A stretch of 64,000 nt of DNA from Phoronis australis. Taxonomy: Eukaryota > Phoronida > Phoronidae. Shown piece after piece: positions 14,401-26,200 of this stretch (position 1 is the first letter of the stretch; every line of letters begins with the position of its first letter). The translations under genes and the position numbers were made by a program. Below the pieces are notes generated by a model. That model saw only the letters and a list, made by a program, of their open reading frames with translations. It searched no databases and was not told the origin of the DNA. The stretch lies in contig NMRA01000005.1 of assembly GCA_002633005.1 (NCBI GenBank), forward strand, positions 1,913,048 to 1,977,047, read 5' to 3'.

Positions 14401-17400
14401 ATCATCAGGTATTAATAAAAATATTAATCTTTAATAATCAGCGAAGTAATGTCAATAAATTTGTATTAATATGGGATCGTCTAATACCTTCATGGTATAG
14501 CTATAGCAGACTTAAACATCAACAAATAACAGATATATTGGACAACACATAGCTTTCTCAATATTGAATCCTTTAGCAGTTATAACAGCAATACAAAGAC
14601 TTTCATTCAAGTTTAAAATACCACCTAGAATTTCTACAGTGTTTGCCAACCCATCCAAATTAATTCGGGCTAGTTCACACCAATGATAGAAACTCTTCAA
14701 ATTCCTTTCAACTGTAAAGACCAATTAGTTTTATGGCAAGGAAATTTCTGAGACCTGGAGTCTGAAACAGAACAGAGTTCATCAGTGTTAAACATCTTAC
14801 TCCATGTAAACACTGCTACAAACTGCCTTTCCTCAAGTGAACTTTAGCATTTGATTTTGATCTATTACCATTATAATCCTGATCTCAAATTGTTCCAGTT
14901 TTAAGGTAAACTGTAAATCCGTATTGTTCAGTGGGATTTGAACAGCCTTGATGTTATAAGTTAGAAACGAAAATGCTTCCATGAAGATTTTGGATCTTGC
15001 TCAGGTCAAGTCAAAGACTGCTAGTACTTACAAATAATAATATTCTTCACAAATTCTGCAAATTTGTTACCACTCATTCTTCACAACTGCTAACAGTCGC
15101 ACACCAAACTGAACTATGTCATATACTGGCTACCCTAGTACCAAATAGTGGCATTGTGTATATTGTCACCAACTGCAAGGTAGAGGACTTAAACACCTTA
15201 CACAACAACAATGAAGAAAGTTAATTCACTACAAAAACACAATGTTCAATGATCAAGTCTTTCTATGAAACCCCATGAAGTCTTGGGGACTCACAGATCC
15301 AGTTGAGGTTTGGTATATTGACTTATATTGACTTAGTCACACTTGCAAAGCTTCTGTACAATTAAGTTCGAGATTCTATGATTCTTGATGTGAACTGCTT
15401 ATTATGGTATAAGATACTTAGATATTTTAGAATTAATACCCATGGCAACATGAGAGCACTTGCAGGCTTATGTAGGATCCTTGAAAACTGTCAAAATATG
15501 GCCAACTTCGGAACAACATATCTCAAAAACTGATGATCAGATTCACAGGAAACTTTCCGATACCGTACTTTATGCATAGTTCTCTGATACTCTGCTAGAA
15601 ATTGTTTTTTAAGATGTTCCTCTTTTGCATAAAGGTCTACCGAAAAAATAGAAATTTCATGATTTTCATGAAAAAATTAGAGTTACATAATACGAAAACA
15701 AAATGCCAACTTAAAAATTGCAACATTTTTTTAGATTTCACCTTGAACCTCTCTATCAAATGGAATTTGGTTATTGGTAGCACTATTTTGCTCTCAAGGG
15801 GCCTTTCTTATTTTGCTAAATTTTACTAAAACATGGTCACGTGACACATTTAAAGGGAAGTTGGTGAAAAGTCAAAAATCGAACTCTACAGCATTTCTAC
15901 TTTCATAAAACATAGTTTTGCAGAGTTAAAATCTATATTTTTTGTAGATATTCGGTTAAATACAGATTTGTTGATAAGGTCTCAATTTTTATTTTTCTTC
16001 TGATTAGATCGAGAATATGATGAAACTTCATGAATTTCGATGGGATTTCAACCTTTAAAAACTATTGGAGCATACGTAACTACCATTAACACAAAACTGA
16101 ATTGAAGACTTGAGTACCAACTTAAAGCAAACGTAATAAACCCAAAAATAAGAGCTCAATGCCCGTCTTATACTTAATTACATACTACAGCCATAGAAAT
16201 TTGCTTCGGTAATTTTCCACTTGTTTCACACAAAAATAATTGCCAAAATTGTAATTTTCCCATTTTTCAAAGGCTGAATACCTTGATGCCAAATCTCGTT
16301 TTTGTATCATCCCCACAGTAAAAACCAAACTAATGCTAGACTAAAATATAACTAATCTGTGTTTTGTGGACAAAGTTGACAAAATAAAATTATTTGCTAA
16401 ATAAGCATAGACTTACTGTACATAGAATCAAAGCAGACAGGTTTACCTTGAGGCGCATAGCTCTGACAAGCGAATGTTTGACTGTAAACCGGCTCACAGA
16501 AGCATAAAGTTTATACGATGAATAACAATGACAGTATAATATTGCGCTTCATAAAGCCATTGTTCACTGATGATCCTGACCGCAAGATATCCCCAAAATT
16601 ATGCAGTGGATAAAGGTTGAAGGTATAGGCGCAACTAAATCTGGGAAAGCTTCAGGTTATACCCACCACAGGCAGCTCGTTAAACGTGACTTACTGGTTT
16701 AAGCTTGCAGCAGCGCTGGTTTCCCCGGTTTTGATTAGGAGATGATCTATTTTAACAAGGTCCACAACACAAGGTCATTATGTAACGGCAGAGAGATAAA
16801 TCTGCAACGTCACTCCAATGATGTTTTAAAACACTTAGCAAAAATAAATTTGGTATTCTTGGAATTCACAATACGTATATATGACGACAAGGACTATGAT
16901 TATGAATTGACTCCTCATTAAAACACACTATCTGAAAAAATAATGAAAAATTGTCTACTCTGAATACAGTGAAAGGGAATAAAAGATAAAATGGCTTCAG
17001 TGATGTGCAAATTAGTTGACCAAAGTATTAACTCACAGTAGCGGGACGCAAAATAAGTTGCTACATAGCTTCAGGGGTTTGTTTCATAATTGAGTCTCTG
17101 CTACCACCACTATTTATAAGCTTCATGATAAAATAAATAAAAAATAAGACACAAATCCTACACATGTGAAAATGACCAATTTGAGACATAAAAGTGCTAA
17201 AGCTTCCAAAGGCAGCAAAGATTAAAATAAGTGTCCCTAGTAAACTATCCACTTTTCATTCCAAACTTTTTTATCACAAAAGAGTTTTTCCAGTCTCTTT
17301 TGCCATTAATAAGATGTTTTAAGACCTGCGTGTAAAATAAGCTTTTCAAGTGGACTAAATGAGTCGAGTGACTTGAGATGAAAAAGTCTTACAAGTAATC

Positions 17401-18717
17401 CTGAAATACAAGTACAACTGAGTTTGAGAATATTCATAAGATATTAGCTCAATCATGCAATTGTGCGTCATTTGCATCTATAACAGGTTAGTCCTGAAAT
17501 AGCACAATACCACTCTAACGTGAAAATGTTCTGAAGTCGCTATCTCATATCTTTATCATTATATAATTCACCATGATTGTAGCGCAGACAAAATTGCATT
17601 ATTGCATTTTGAGATCCAGTGCTGACATAAAGAAATAGGAACATGGCTGCCAAGTCTCATTAAGATCCTGCAAGCGGTTTAGGAGACAGCAGCAGACTAA
17701 GGCGACAGCAGTGTGCACAAACCATGCACACACTACAAAATTTTCCCCAGTTTTTCAACTGATCCATTACAACATATATAATAATTACTCCTTTCTGCCA
17801 TATTCATGAATACTATATATGAAAACTACCTGGTTACCATTTAGTTACTGAATTTGTTGAGAATAGCACGTAGATAAAACTTACATTTTTACGACTTTCT
17901 ATAGCCTGTTGTATCCACAGCAACTCCATGGCGATATCTGTTCTCATTTTCTCCAGGCTATGCCTATTTCGAGGCAATGTAGGCTCAGCTTGGTCTGTGA
18001 ATAAATGACTAGCTATAAAAATAGCAACATGTTAAGATAAATATGAACAATGAACAATGCAGAGTTTGTACGGTACTCCTTATTGCAAACACTAGAGGGA
18101 GCAATGCCACATAAATTGAAAATGCTTGTCGGCGACACAGTGTTAGTCATTCAACCAGCTAACATCATCTTCTTGAAAATGAACATCGCTGCAAAATTTT
18201 ACGAATATTCATGATGCAGTTTGGCAGCTAACAAGAAGGACGTAATAGAACTGCTAGTAAAATTTGGTAAAAACTGATCAGCGCCATCTTAACTTTTACC
18301 AAAAGACTTCTAAAACACACAAAAGATCAGTTTTTGGTGTCAAAGGGCATACAATGCTACATATAAGTGTAAAACTATAAAAAAACAGCTACTGACCTTG
18401 CTGCATGGTGACATCAGTCAGCCAGACAGATGTCACATCAGAGTTACTGTCCAATCTAGTCAGCTCACACTGTTCATCCCCAGCGCCCACATCTGGGTGT
18501 GGTTGCTTTACGGGTGTACTGGTAATAGGACTATCCAATACAATACTAGCCTCGAGAACATGTGTTGGTTTAGTCCTCTGAAAACTATCCTCTACACGTA
18601 TGTTACTGACTTCAGGTGGCTCTGCTAAATAGGTTCGTGGTGGTTTTGTGTCATGGTCTGCAACCTGCATTTTTTCTTTTTCTTGCTGTTGCTGTTGGTA
18701 TTGTTGTTGCTGCTGTT

Positions 18718-18748
<31 letters not shown>

Positions 18749-21700
18749 TAGCTGTTGTTGTTGCTGTTGTTGTTGCTGTTGTTGTTGTTGTTGTTGTTCC
18801 ATGAAACTGTTCGATTTACGTTGGTCAATATCTGATATTGGAGGACTATCGATTGACATGGACACTGCTGAACTACTGCTGGTGGATGCTTGATAATCAG
18901 TTGGGCACCGTTGATGTTGTGAGAGCCCACTGTGATTATTTCCTTCAATATCCGATGTTGCCATATTATCAACTACATGGACTTCACCTGAAACACAGCT
19001 AGTATTCGATGACTCAATTTGTAGATGACACCCAGTAGTGTCTTGTAGTCGTTCTTTAGAGCTACCTGTCCTCTTGTTCCTCACACATGTACTATCCACA
19101 GATCCAGTCAAGCCACTGACTTGACCCACTTCCCCAGAGTCTGCACCGTGAACCTTCTTCGCACAGACAGTGAACCCTGCCTGTGAGCTAGGACTTCCCC
19201 CGCTGTGTGTTGCAAGATCACATTTCTTTGGCTCTTCGTTTCTTTTCATAGGAAAACTTGGCAAGCATAGTTTGGAGGATTTCCACACCAACTGAAACGA
19301 GGATTGAGACCTAAGTAACACGAGTTGATGACATCACACTTCTGAACACAGTAGGAACACAATGCCATAACATATTCAGTGCTACCACAGCAATTCAGTT
19401 CAAGATTTCAAAAAACCAGCAAATTTCCATATAGATGACCAAAAAGGTGACCAAAAACCAATTAGTTCTTTGATGAAAATGACAACACAATGTCATATTT
19501 TTGTACTATTGTAAGATGTAAGTCAGAGCTCCCTAGATTAGTACAATGATGACACCAGAGGGCGCTGATATCTTTTAGCTCATGATTGGCCATAGAAACG
19601 ACACCAAGCACCTTAGCAACAAATCCTGACCTTTCCAACAAGGGCACAGATTGGTCAACTCATAAGAACAATTTTTGTCTTTTAATTTCATCTTGATGTA
19701 TAACGGCAACACATAAATTTCAGTGTCTGTGTATATTGCACTGGTGCAACATCTATCAGGAAAAGTCAACTCATGTGACTTTTCAAATAAGGAAGTAAAT
19801 ACAGTAGCTTGTCTATGACTTTATTTTTGTCTTGTGCCAAGCCAACTGATAGAACGAGCCAAAGGACTCCCAAAAAGTAATCTTCGTGTAAAGGCAAGAC
19901 GAAAATATTTTGAAATTGGCCTTAGCTGAAGAACATTACCGTACCTTTTCTGCAAGTGGATCACCCAGGTCACTGATAGTTTCCTCATACTGTTTTCTGA
20001 TAGACTTGAGCTGCTGACGTACCAAGTGACCTCTTAACCAAGCCTGCAACAAGATGGAATTAAAACTGCTATTTCTACAAACAACTTGCAAACTAGTGAG
20101 AATATCTTGTTGCATCATGTCAACTAAAAATTAAAATTGACTATGTTTTTTTACTTTAAAAAACCCAACCCAAGAATATTCCTAAGTTACCAGATGAGAA
20201 GAAACCTTGAAACCATCTGTGACTCAAGAAAAAGTTTCAAAGTTAATTGAACTTGGACAACCTTAAATTGCATATTTGAAAATGGTGCATGTAAGAATTG
20301 CTCTTTACTCAAGGTGTTGGTCCATTTGGCAATAATTCAAGATCAGATGACCACAGTAATGACTTCATAACTGACTAAACAAGGATGATAGTCTGCTCGC
20401 TTTTAAACAAAATTTAGACTGCTCAAAAACCAACAAATATCAGTAACATTGAGAACGACTTCAGAGATAATTTGTAGTCTCAGTTCGATATGTATTTCGC
20501 CATATCCTCCTTGACTAAATTTCAAATTTCAACTTGGACATTTTTGGCGATCGACCTGAAATTTTTTGTTACTACCCGGCAAAGACAAACGCGTTATCTC
20601 CTTTACAAGCGCTGCCAGCAACTGACATTGAAACAAACCTTACCCCACATGTGAGCCTTACTTGAATGCCAGCTTAATTTCCGTTGTCATTTGTCATGCC
20701 GAGAACAACTACACTGCTTTTTTGCTTAGCTACAAACTTTGTTAAGTACAAGTGCAGCAAATTATGTCTCACACTGACTAAAACATCAAAGTCACGTTGT
20801 TATAAATACATTTTGCATGTAGATGGACACCTTAGGAGGTCGTCGTATTTACACCGTAGGAGGTCGTTGTATTTAATTCCTTCCAACTTGAACAAATACT
20901 CTTGTTATCAAACTTTTTCTTTGAGCAGTCCTTCATTCAGTTCCCAAAATCGCTAATATTTAAAACAACATGACTTTGATGTTTCAGTCGATGGTCATAG
21001 ACTCTATTCACGCGGCGGACATTAAAATCCAAAGCGAGGCTCACTGCGATAAACAAAGTGGAAATTTACATTGCGTGAGTTAAATGGCCGGTCTTGGAGT
21101 CCAACCTGAATATTAAATCTTAAAAAATGTGTCAATAATTAACCACAGAGACGTAGAAAAATACAGTTAAAGAACAAGTCAATGCACCGAAGAGTTGTCT
21201 AACGAAAGGATATATTTTTTTCCGGAAAACTAGGTTCGACTAAACATGAAAAGTAACATGACCAAATTGAGGCGATCGAAGTTTTACGGATTAGGTATCA
21301 TGCTGAATGCAGGGTTACGTTTCTTCTAATAAATTCTTGATAAAAATGCTTTCTACGCGAACCAGGTCATCTGGTCGTATTGTTGACGAGTTGAAAATAT
21401 ATTCGGCAGCGGTGGCTCATAGCATTTTGCTGTCATGTGCAATTAGTCACATCTGGTTTAATTTGTTGATCAAGAGTAGGCCTATTAGCCTCAATCACAG
21501 CCTAGGTCCTGGTGAGGTAGGCACTACCGGGACTAACACTTGATTTGTGATTGATCTGAAACAATACTTGATGTTATTAAATATATATTTTGATTACGAT
21601 AAAAAACTAGGCTCACAATTGAAAATAAAAATTATATGACCATCAATTCTGCTTTCTTGGTTTTAATAATTACGTCTATTTCATGTGTTATATTTTTTCA

Positions 21701-23229
21701 AATATCAATCTCGACCAAGTTGAATTTTAAAATTAAAACACCTAATTCTTTCGTCCAAAGCATAACCTCGTTTTAGAGCTTAATTTCAGTTAACTGGACA
21801 GAACACAGTGGCGGATTTAGAGGGTAGCCAACTTGGGGGCTATGCCCCAGCCCCCCTAAAATTCTCCCAGATTCCATTTGGCAGTTCAGGAGCGCGAATT
21901 TCTGACGGGCAAAATCCTAGCTAATACCCTGCCTTGCCCCCCCGAACTCAAAGTCCTGGATCCCCCCTGGAACAAGCATAGTTATCATGTTTCTTCAGAG
22001 GCCTCGTTCATATCCGGAGCCTGGGTAAAGGTGCCTCGATAAGTGTGCGGCCTTCTGAGAGGGGAACGTTTGGCCGAGTAACGGGTCAGTGAAAACTCTA
22101 CTGACCTCCCGAACACCATCAATAGCATCCAGCCCTTTTGCAAGCTCTCATAGCTCTGTCTCAAGTAGCATTTTCAGTCGGTGATCTAGGATACCATATA
22201 GGCCTAGTGAGGGGGGACCGACATCCTCGGAGAAGCGGGCAAAGCGCGATTGTGTGCACGCAGGCGGCCCAGAAGTTGCGGGCGCCGAGAATGTGTACCT
22301 TCTGCTCAGGAAATCTGTCGTTGGACTAACAAAATTAATAAAACCGAAGGTGTTTTCCCCCTAGCTCGTCCGCAGCTACCGGTCCTAGCTCGAACCCAGT
22401 ACAAATTGTCTCCCGCTTCACGTTTTGCTGGTTTATTTTGCTTGCAGCAGTCAAGGGGGGGGGGCGGGCCCCTGCCCCCCTCTAAATCCGCCTATGATTT
22501 TGTACTTTTTCAAATTGTCACCTCTGTGGTCACAGGTGATTTGAACAGTGGAGAGAAATTTTCAATCACAAAGGGGATTTTTAGGCCTCGTGGCCGGGAA
22601 TTTCGTGTGATTTTTCAATATTTTTTTAAGGGGAATAGGGCCGATATTTGGCCACAGAATTGAGGGATTGACGGCCCTGTCCTTTTTGTAAAAAAATGCG
22701 TCGCGCTTCAACCCATAGTCATGAAAACACAGCCTGGCCGCATTCAGTCCGAGATGCGACAAATTATGATTTGAAAACAGTAATAAATTTTACATGGACA
22801 TATATTCCTTCGTCGCGGCGTATGGCAAGGACCCAACGCTTCCGAATTCCAACGTCCTTGCGGGGATTGTAAAACAGAGTGTCCGTATTTTGTTCTAGCT
22901 GTTCGAGCAACTACGCGGAGTACAACTACGCGGATAAGCCACCAGAGCTATCGTAGCGAGCCTCGTTTTGGAACGCGCCTCCTGTCGGCGTGAATAGGGT
23001 CTATTGTCTAAGCATTTCATTGATGAAGTAGTTTCAAAGTCAACAAGCAAAATGCCAAAATTGACAAACTGGGTATTTCACTGTCATTTGGCTTGCACAA
23101 ATTCAAATCATGCAAATGATATACCACAGTTGTACATTCGGAAAATGACAGTTTACAATGAACTTTTACCTGTATTACAAGAATGTTTCTGTCAAAACAC
23201 TCATAACTCTCGTTCGCAAGACCCGCCAT
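7853..23229 (-). CDS. IQCC: IQCC-like (IQ domain-containing protein C) gene, six exons
   Basis: Minus-strand exons are 23170-23229, 19945-20043, 18397-19291, 17885-18012, 13637-13698 and 7853-8581, all with GT/AG borders. Exon 1 encodes MAGLANESYECFDRNILVIQ and joins exon 2 (AWLRGHLVRQQLKSIRK) in phase 0, so the IQ motif IQxxLRGxxxR spans the first junction (residues 19-29). Exon 3 carries the Q-rich tract (residues 219-256). Exon 4 ends with AMELLWIQQAIESRKN (379-394), which with the IQ motif identifies IQCC, a poorly characterised family expected to bind calmodulin through its IQ helix. Read literally, exon 5 adds YLRLKKKMVT and stops at 13666-13668, giving 404 residues. Exon 6 is 243 codons open (DPLDWGG to PFTEFK), basic and helical, and comes into frame if one base is added to the A6 run at 13682-13687, or if a donor 8 bases earlier in exon 4 is used. 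The full form would be about 657 residues. Exon 4 also has a later in-frame acceptor at 17994. Gene identity is firm; the C-terminal frame is not. Confidence 0.8.
11374..11414 (+). repeat. (ATT)n microsatellite
   Basis: An uninterrupted run of ATT trinucleotides in the last IQCC intron. Confidence 0.9.
14274..14331 (+). repeat. 29-base tandem duplication
   Basis: Two adjacent copies of AATATGTATTGACCTG followed by YTGAAGTGGANAC, differing at two positions, inside an IQCC intron. Confidence 0.85.
15470..15990 (+). repeat. Dispersed ~500-base repeat, copy B
   Basis: This copy aligns with copy A (2640-3150) through GAACAACATATCTCAAAAAC, TTTTGCTAAATTTTACTAAA, GGTGAAAAGTCAAAAA, CATTTCTACTTTCATAAAA and TTGTTGATAAGGTC. 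It also aligns in reverse with 59890-60395 through TAGGATYCT, ACTTCGGA and ATTTCATGATTTTCATGAAAA. It lies in the intron between IQCC exons 4 and 5. Confidence 0.5.
18683..18796 (-). repeat. CAA/CAG repeat encoding a Q-rich tract in IQCC-like exon 3
   Basis: Thirty-eight codons encode 36 Gln with one Leu and one Tyr interruption. CAA and CAG are mixed, so it is not a pure CAG run. The tract begins right after SNSFME and ends at EKEKMQ. Open frames on the other strand and in other frames here (runs of Val, Cys or Asn) are by-products of this repeat. Confidence 0.9.
20827..20874 (+). repeat. 24-base tandem duplication
   Basis: Two copies of ACACC(T/G)TAGGAGGTCGT followed by YGTATTT, in IQCC intron 1. 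Confidence 0.8.
20996..23005. mobile_element. ~2-kb inverted-repeat DNA element in IQCC intron 1
   Basis: The left end reads CATAGACTCTATTCACGC. The right end read in reverse gives AATAGACCCTATTCACGC. Homology continues inward through a (T)CCAAA.CGAGGCTC block, making an imperfect inverted repeat of about 55 bases. Inside are GC-rich stretches, unlike the AT-rich intron, and a second element at 21806-22496. No transposase frame is evident and I could not find a target-site duplication. The right end lies about 165 bases inside the intron from IQCC exon 1, close to the shared promoter. Confidence 0.5.
21806..22496. mobile_element. hAT-like element with CA(G/T)(T/A)GGCGGATTTAGAGGG ends
   Basis: The left end is CAGTGGCGGATTTAGAGGG. 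The right end in reverse is CATAGGCGGATTTAGAGG. The same end sequence recurs at 46945, so it marks a family. CA-starting ends containing GGCGGAT are typical of animal hAT elements. I see no 8-base target duplication and no transposase. It is nested in the 20996-23005 element. Confidence 0.5.
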
Positions 23230-23297
23230 TTACTCGGAAGTAGAACTCTCGTGTATTGGAGTTACAAAAAGTGAAAATAAGGAAAGGACATGAGGAG
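23230..23297. promoter_or_regulatory. Shared bidirectional promoter region of the IQCC-like gene and archease
   Basis: Only 68 bases separate the two start codons. The gap holds CGGAAGT at 23235-23241, an ETS/GABP-type core. The IQCC start itself lies in AAATGGCGG on the minus strand, close to a YY1 site. Both motifs are common at divergent housekeeping promoters that lack a TATA box, and none is visible. The transcription start sites are inferred, and UTRs probably overlap the opposite gene's first exon. Confidence 0.55.
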
Positions 23298-26200
23298 ATG
23301 GACACATCTATTCCACTACAGAAATATGAGTGTAGGTACTCACAGCACTTCTTACAAGTGTGGTTTGGTGGTACTAGTAGGTTTTCGGGTCCTGAATGTG
23401 AGAAGAATGGTTCTGCTTGGTAACGAATTAACCCGGTGTGATCCGTGCGGCATTGTATCAGTCAGTCACTGGCGTCGTAGCAACCTAGTCCAAACCTTGC
23501 AGTATTGCACCTGTGTTGTGAAACACTAGCAGTTTTTCCTGTTCCATTTTGCCGTAAACCTCGACTGCAAAATTGTAATTTAAACTAGCTCCTGGACCAT
23601 TCTAACAAGTGGTAATATCCTAAACTAACTAAAGACATTACTATTTAATTCGTTGCATAATATTGATATTATTATTATGGAACTGCCAGATACAAATATA
23701 CTGTTGCTGTAGTCATCAACATACAATTTTGACATAGTCATGTGCTGTCCATAAATTCCACTTGTTAAGTCTGGATTTTTGCTGAAGCTGTTCTGGTCTC
23801 AGCGATACAGCTTGACAGCATACTGTAGTGTAAGTAAACTCCATGAGACCTAACTAGTGAACCTGAGCAGTATAGTAATTACGACACAGGCCTCAATCTT
23901 GTCGTAGAGGTGCTTTCCATAAATCACGTGAGCTTCTGTTAGCTGTTTGCTTACGGACCATTCCCTATAAGTTGAATTAACTTGCTTTCCGGTTTTACCG
24001 GGGTTGCTGGTTTGATTCCCAGGTCAGGTTGGCAATTACTACAAATGACATAGTCAGCAAACTGTTGATGTGTCGATGAAGCATGACCAACTAGGACCCT
24101 TAGATGCTGCACATGTTATGATGATAGTGGAAATTACAGGAGTTTGGGACCTGTGTCATAGACAACCATATGTTCTCTTTATGTTGTGTTGGTAAAGATA
24201 CCAAGGGACGTCGATGACCTGTATGTGAGACAATCTGGTGTTTACCTTCCTGGTGGCACGCCTGTTTTCTGTGAAAAAGTTGGAAATGTTGTAGACTGGC
24301 TCCCACTGAATCATACATGTGTGATCCTTTGTTAGCCACTAATGACAATTGCCTATTGGCTGAACGATTGTCCCGCTTGTTAGTTTTATTGGTGTTGCTG
24401 GTTCGATTCCTGGATCCGGTAAGCTCGGCAGTTTCTACAGCCTCATTACTTTCTCACAGGTTCTGACTTCATGACGCTCATAGTTCTTTAAGAAAACTTA
24501 GAGTATTTCTTGTATTTTTTGTTTTCAGATTTGGACCACACAGCTGATGTTCAGTAAGTCGACATTTTCTTTATTATCTTCTGGTTTCTTAAAAACGTCC
24601 TACCGTATAATTATGTTACTGCTATGTGGTACAGTTTACGACAGGCTTCCAAATATTTTGCTCAAAAATAATTTCCAAAATTGTTATTTTCCGGTCTTTC
24701 AAAGCCTAATGTCACTGCACATAATGAAAGATTTACCAAAAATTGTTTTATGACATCTACATAGTACAAGCTATGCGAGTAATAGACTAATTTTTTCTTA
24801 ATCATTATTTTTGTTGAGAAGTTGGGCAAATACAGTTTCACTTGGGGTAAATAAGTTAAAATTACAGTATTGCATTTTTGTACTGTTATAATCAAGTGAT
24901 AGGTTATACGTATGACTGTGTAGTCTCTACTATGCTGTACCATAATACTGCCAACTTGTATTTCTGCTCGATGTTTCTGCACCAGAACTGGTCTTGTTGA
25001 TATTTTTGCATCAAACTTGTCAAAAACTGGTAGAGTGAAATTATATAAGTATAACCATGTTGTTGTCAATTTTCATTTCAGGTTACATGCATGTATCCTT
25101 TACAAGAGGCTGTCGAGTGTGTCTAGGCAGCTGACATACTCTCTTGAATGGAACAAACAAAGTAAACTGACATGAACTTAACCCCAGGATGGACACTTTA
25201 GGTTACAATCTGCCACTCTTTAGCTCACATTTTTGATTTTCTTAACCACATCTATTTGCGTTTTAAAAAATTTAAAGGTGTTAGTTTAACACTTGGAATT
25301 TCGTCGGTGTCTACTTCTATTCAAGTTGCGACTCAAAAGCACAAGTCCTTGTTTATTGTAGATTTGCAAATTTTCTCACAAATTGCAATGTACCTTTGTT
25401 GATTTACTTTAACAAAAATTCAAAGTAAGTGGTCATATTTAGTGGTCATTATGATGTATTTACGTCCTGGCTTGTGTTCCATAGAACTAAGGAGCTTACA
25501 AAAATACGGACTAACCAAGATATCGCCATGTATTGCCAGTGAAACGCGTGATATCACTAGTTTTATACACCAAATTCTCGCATCTACTACAGCTTTAATG
25601 AATTCCTTTTAATTGTGGTAAACGGGTTGTTGTCAATAGTTTCCCATACCAATTCCAGCCAGTAAAACACGTGCAAAGTCTATTATTGTCACACTATGAC
25701 AATAATCTTTCTAGTTTTTTTTACAATTGAATCAATAATTGTAATTGTTGAACTTAACTTGTACACCAGGGGGCGACACCTTGGAGGAAGCCTTTGAACA
25801 GGTGAGTTCAAGTAAAACATTTGATTGCCATAAATGTTATTTTATGTAAAACAGTTCTTGATGCATTTTGCTGAACATGATTTGATAGAAGTAAGTAAAC
25901 GGTCTGTTATGGGTAATTTGTTTACAAAATTATGAGTCATGATTCCATTAAAGCTGAGATAAACGCCTATTCTATTCAGGAAGCTAAGTTTTGATTTAGA
26001 CTTCTGTAAAAATAAATCGTTCTGAACTTTTTATTTCTGATATAAGAAGTCATTTCAGTGGGTGCAAAGAATTGACAGTTTGTTATTCCTCGAGGCCTTG
26101 CTCTGCCAAGCCAATATGAAGAACTGTAGGTTGTTTCGAAGCCACATAATTGTGAAAGGTCTCTTATTGGCTTGCAAAATAACTAACAAAAAATGGCCTT

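Noticed and set aside
18616-18972. Poly-Val, poly-Cys and poly-Asn frames around the Q tract
   Set aside because: By-products of the CAA/CAG repeat in other frames and on the other strand.
20044-20118. IQCC starting from an in-frame ATG at 20118
   Set aside because: The sequence between is T-rich and ends in a good acceptor (CTTGTTGCAG), so it is intron.
20663-20700. Alternative IQCC first exon ending GIQ before GTAAGG
   Set aside because: It has an in-frame TAA between the only ATG and GIQ; the 23170-23229 exon gives VIQ with a clean ATG.
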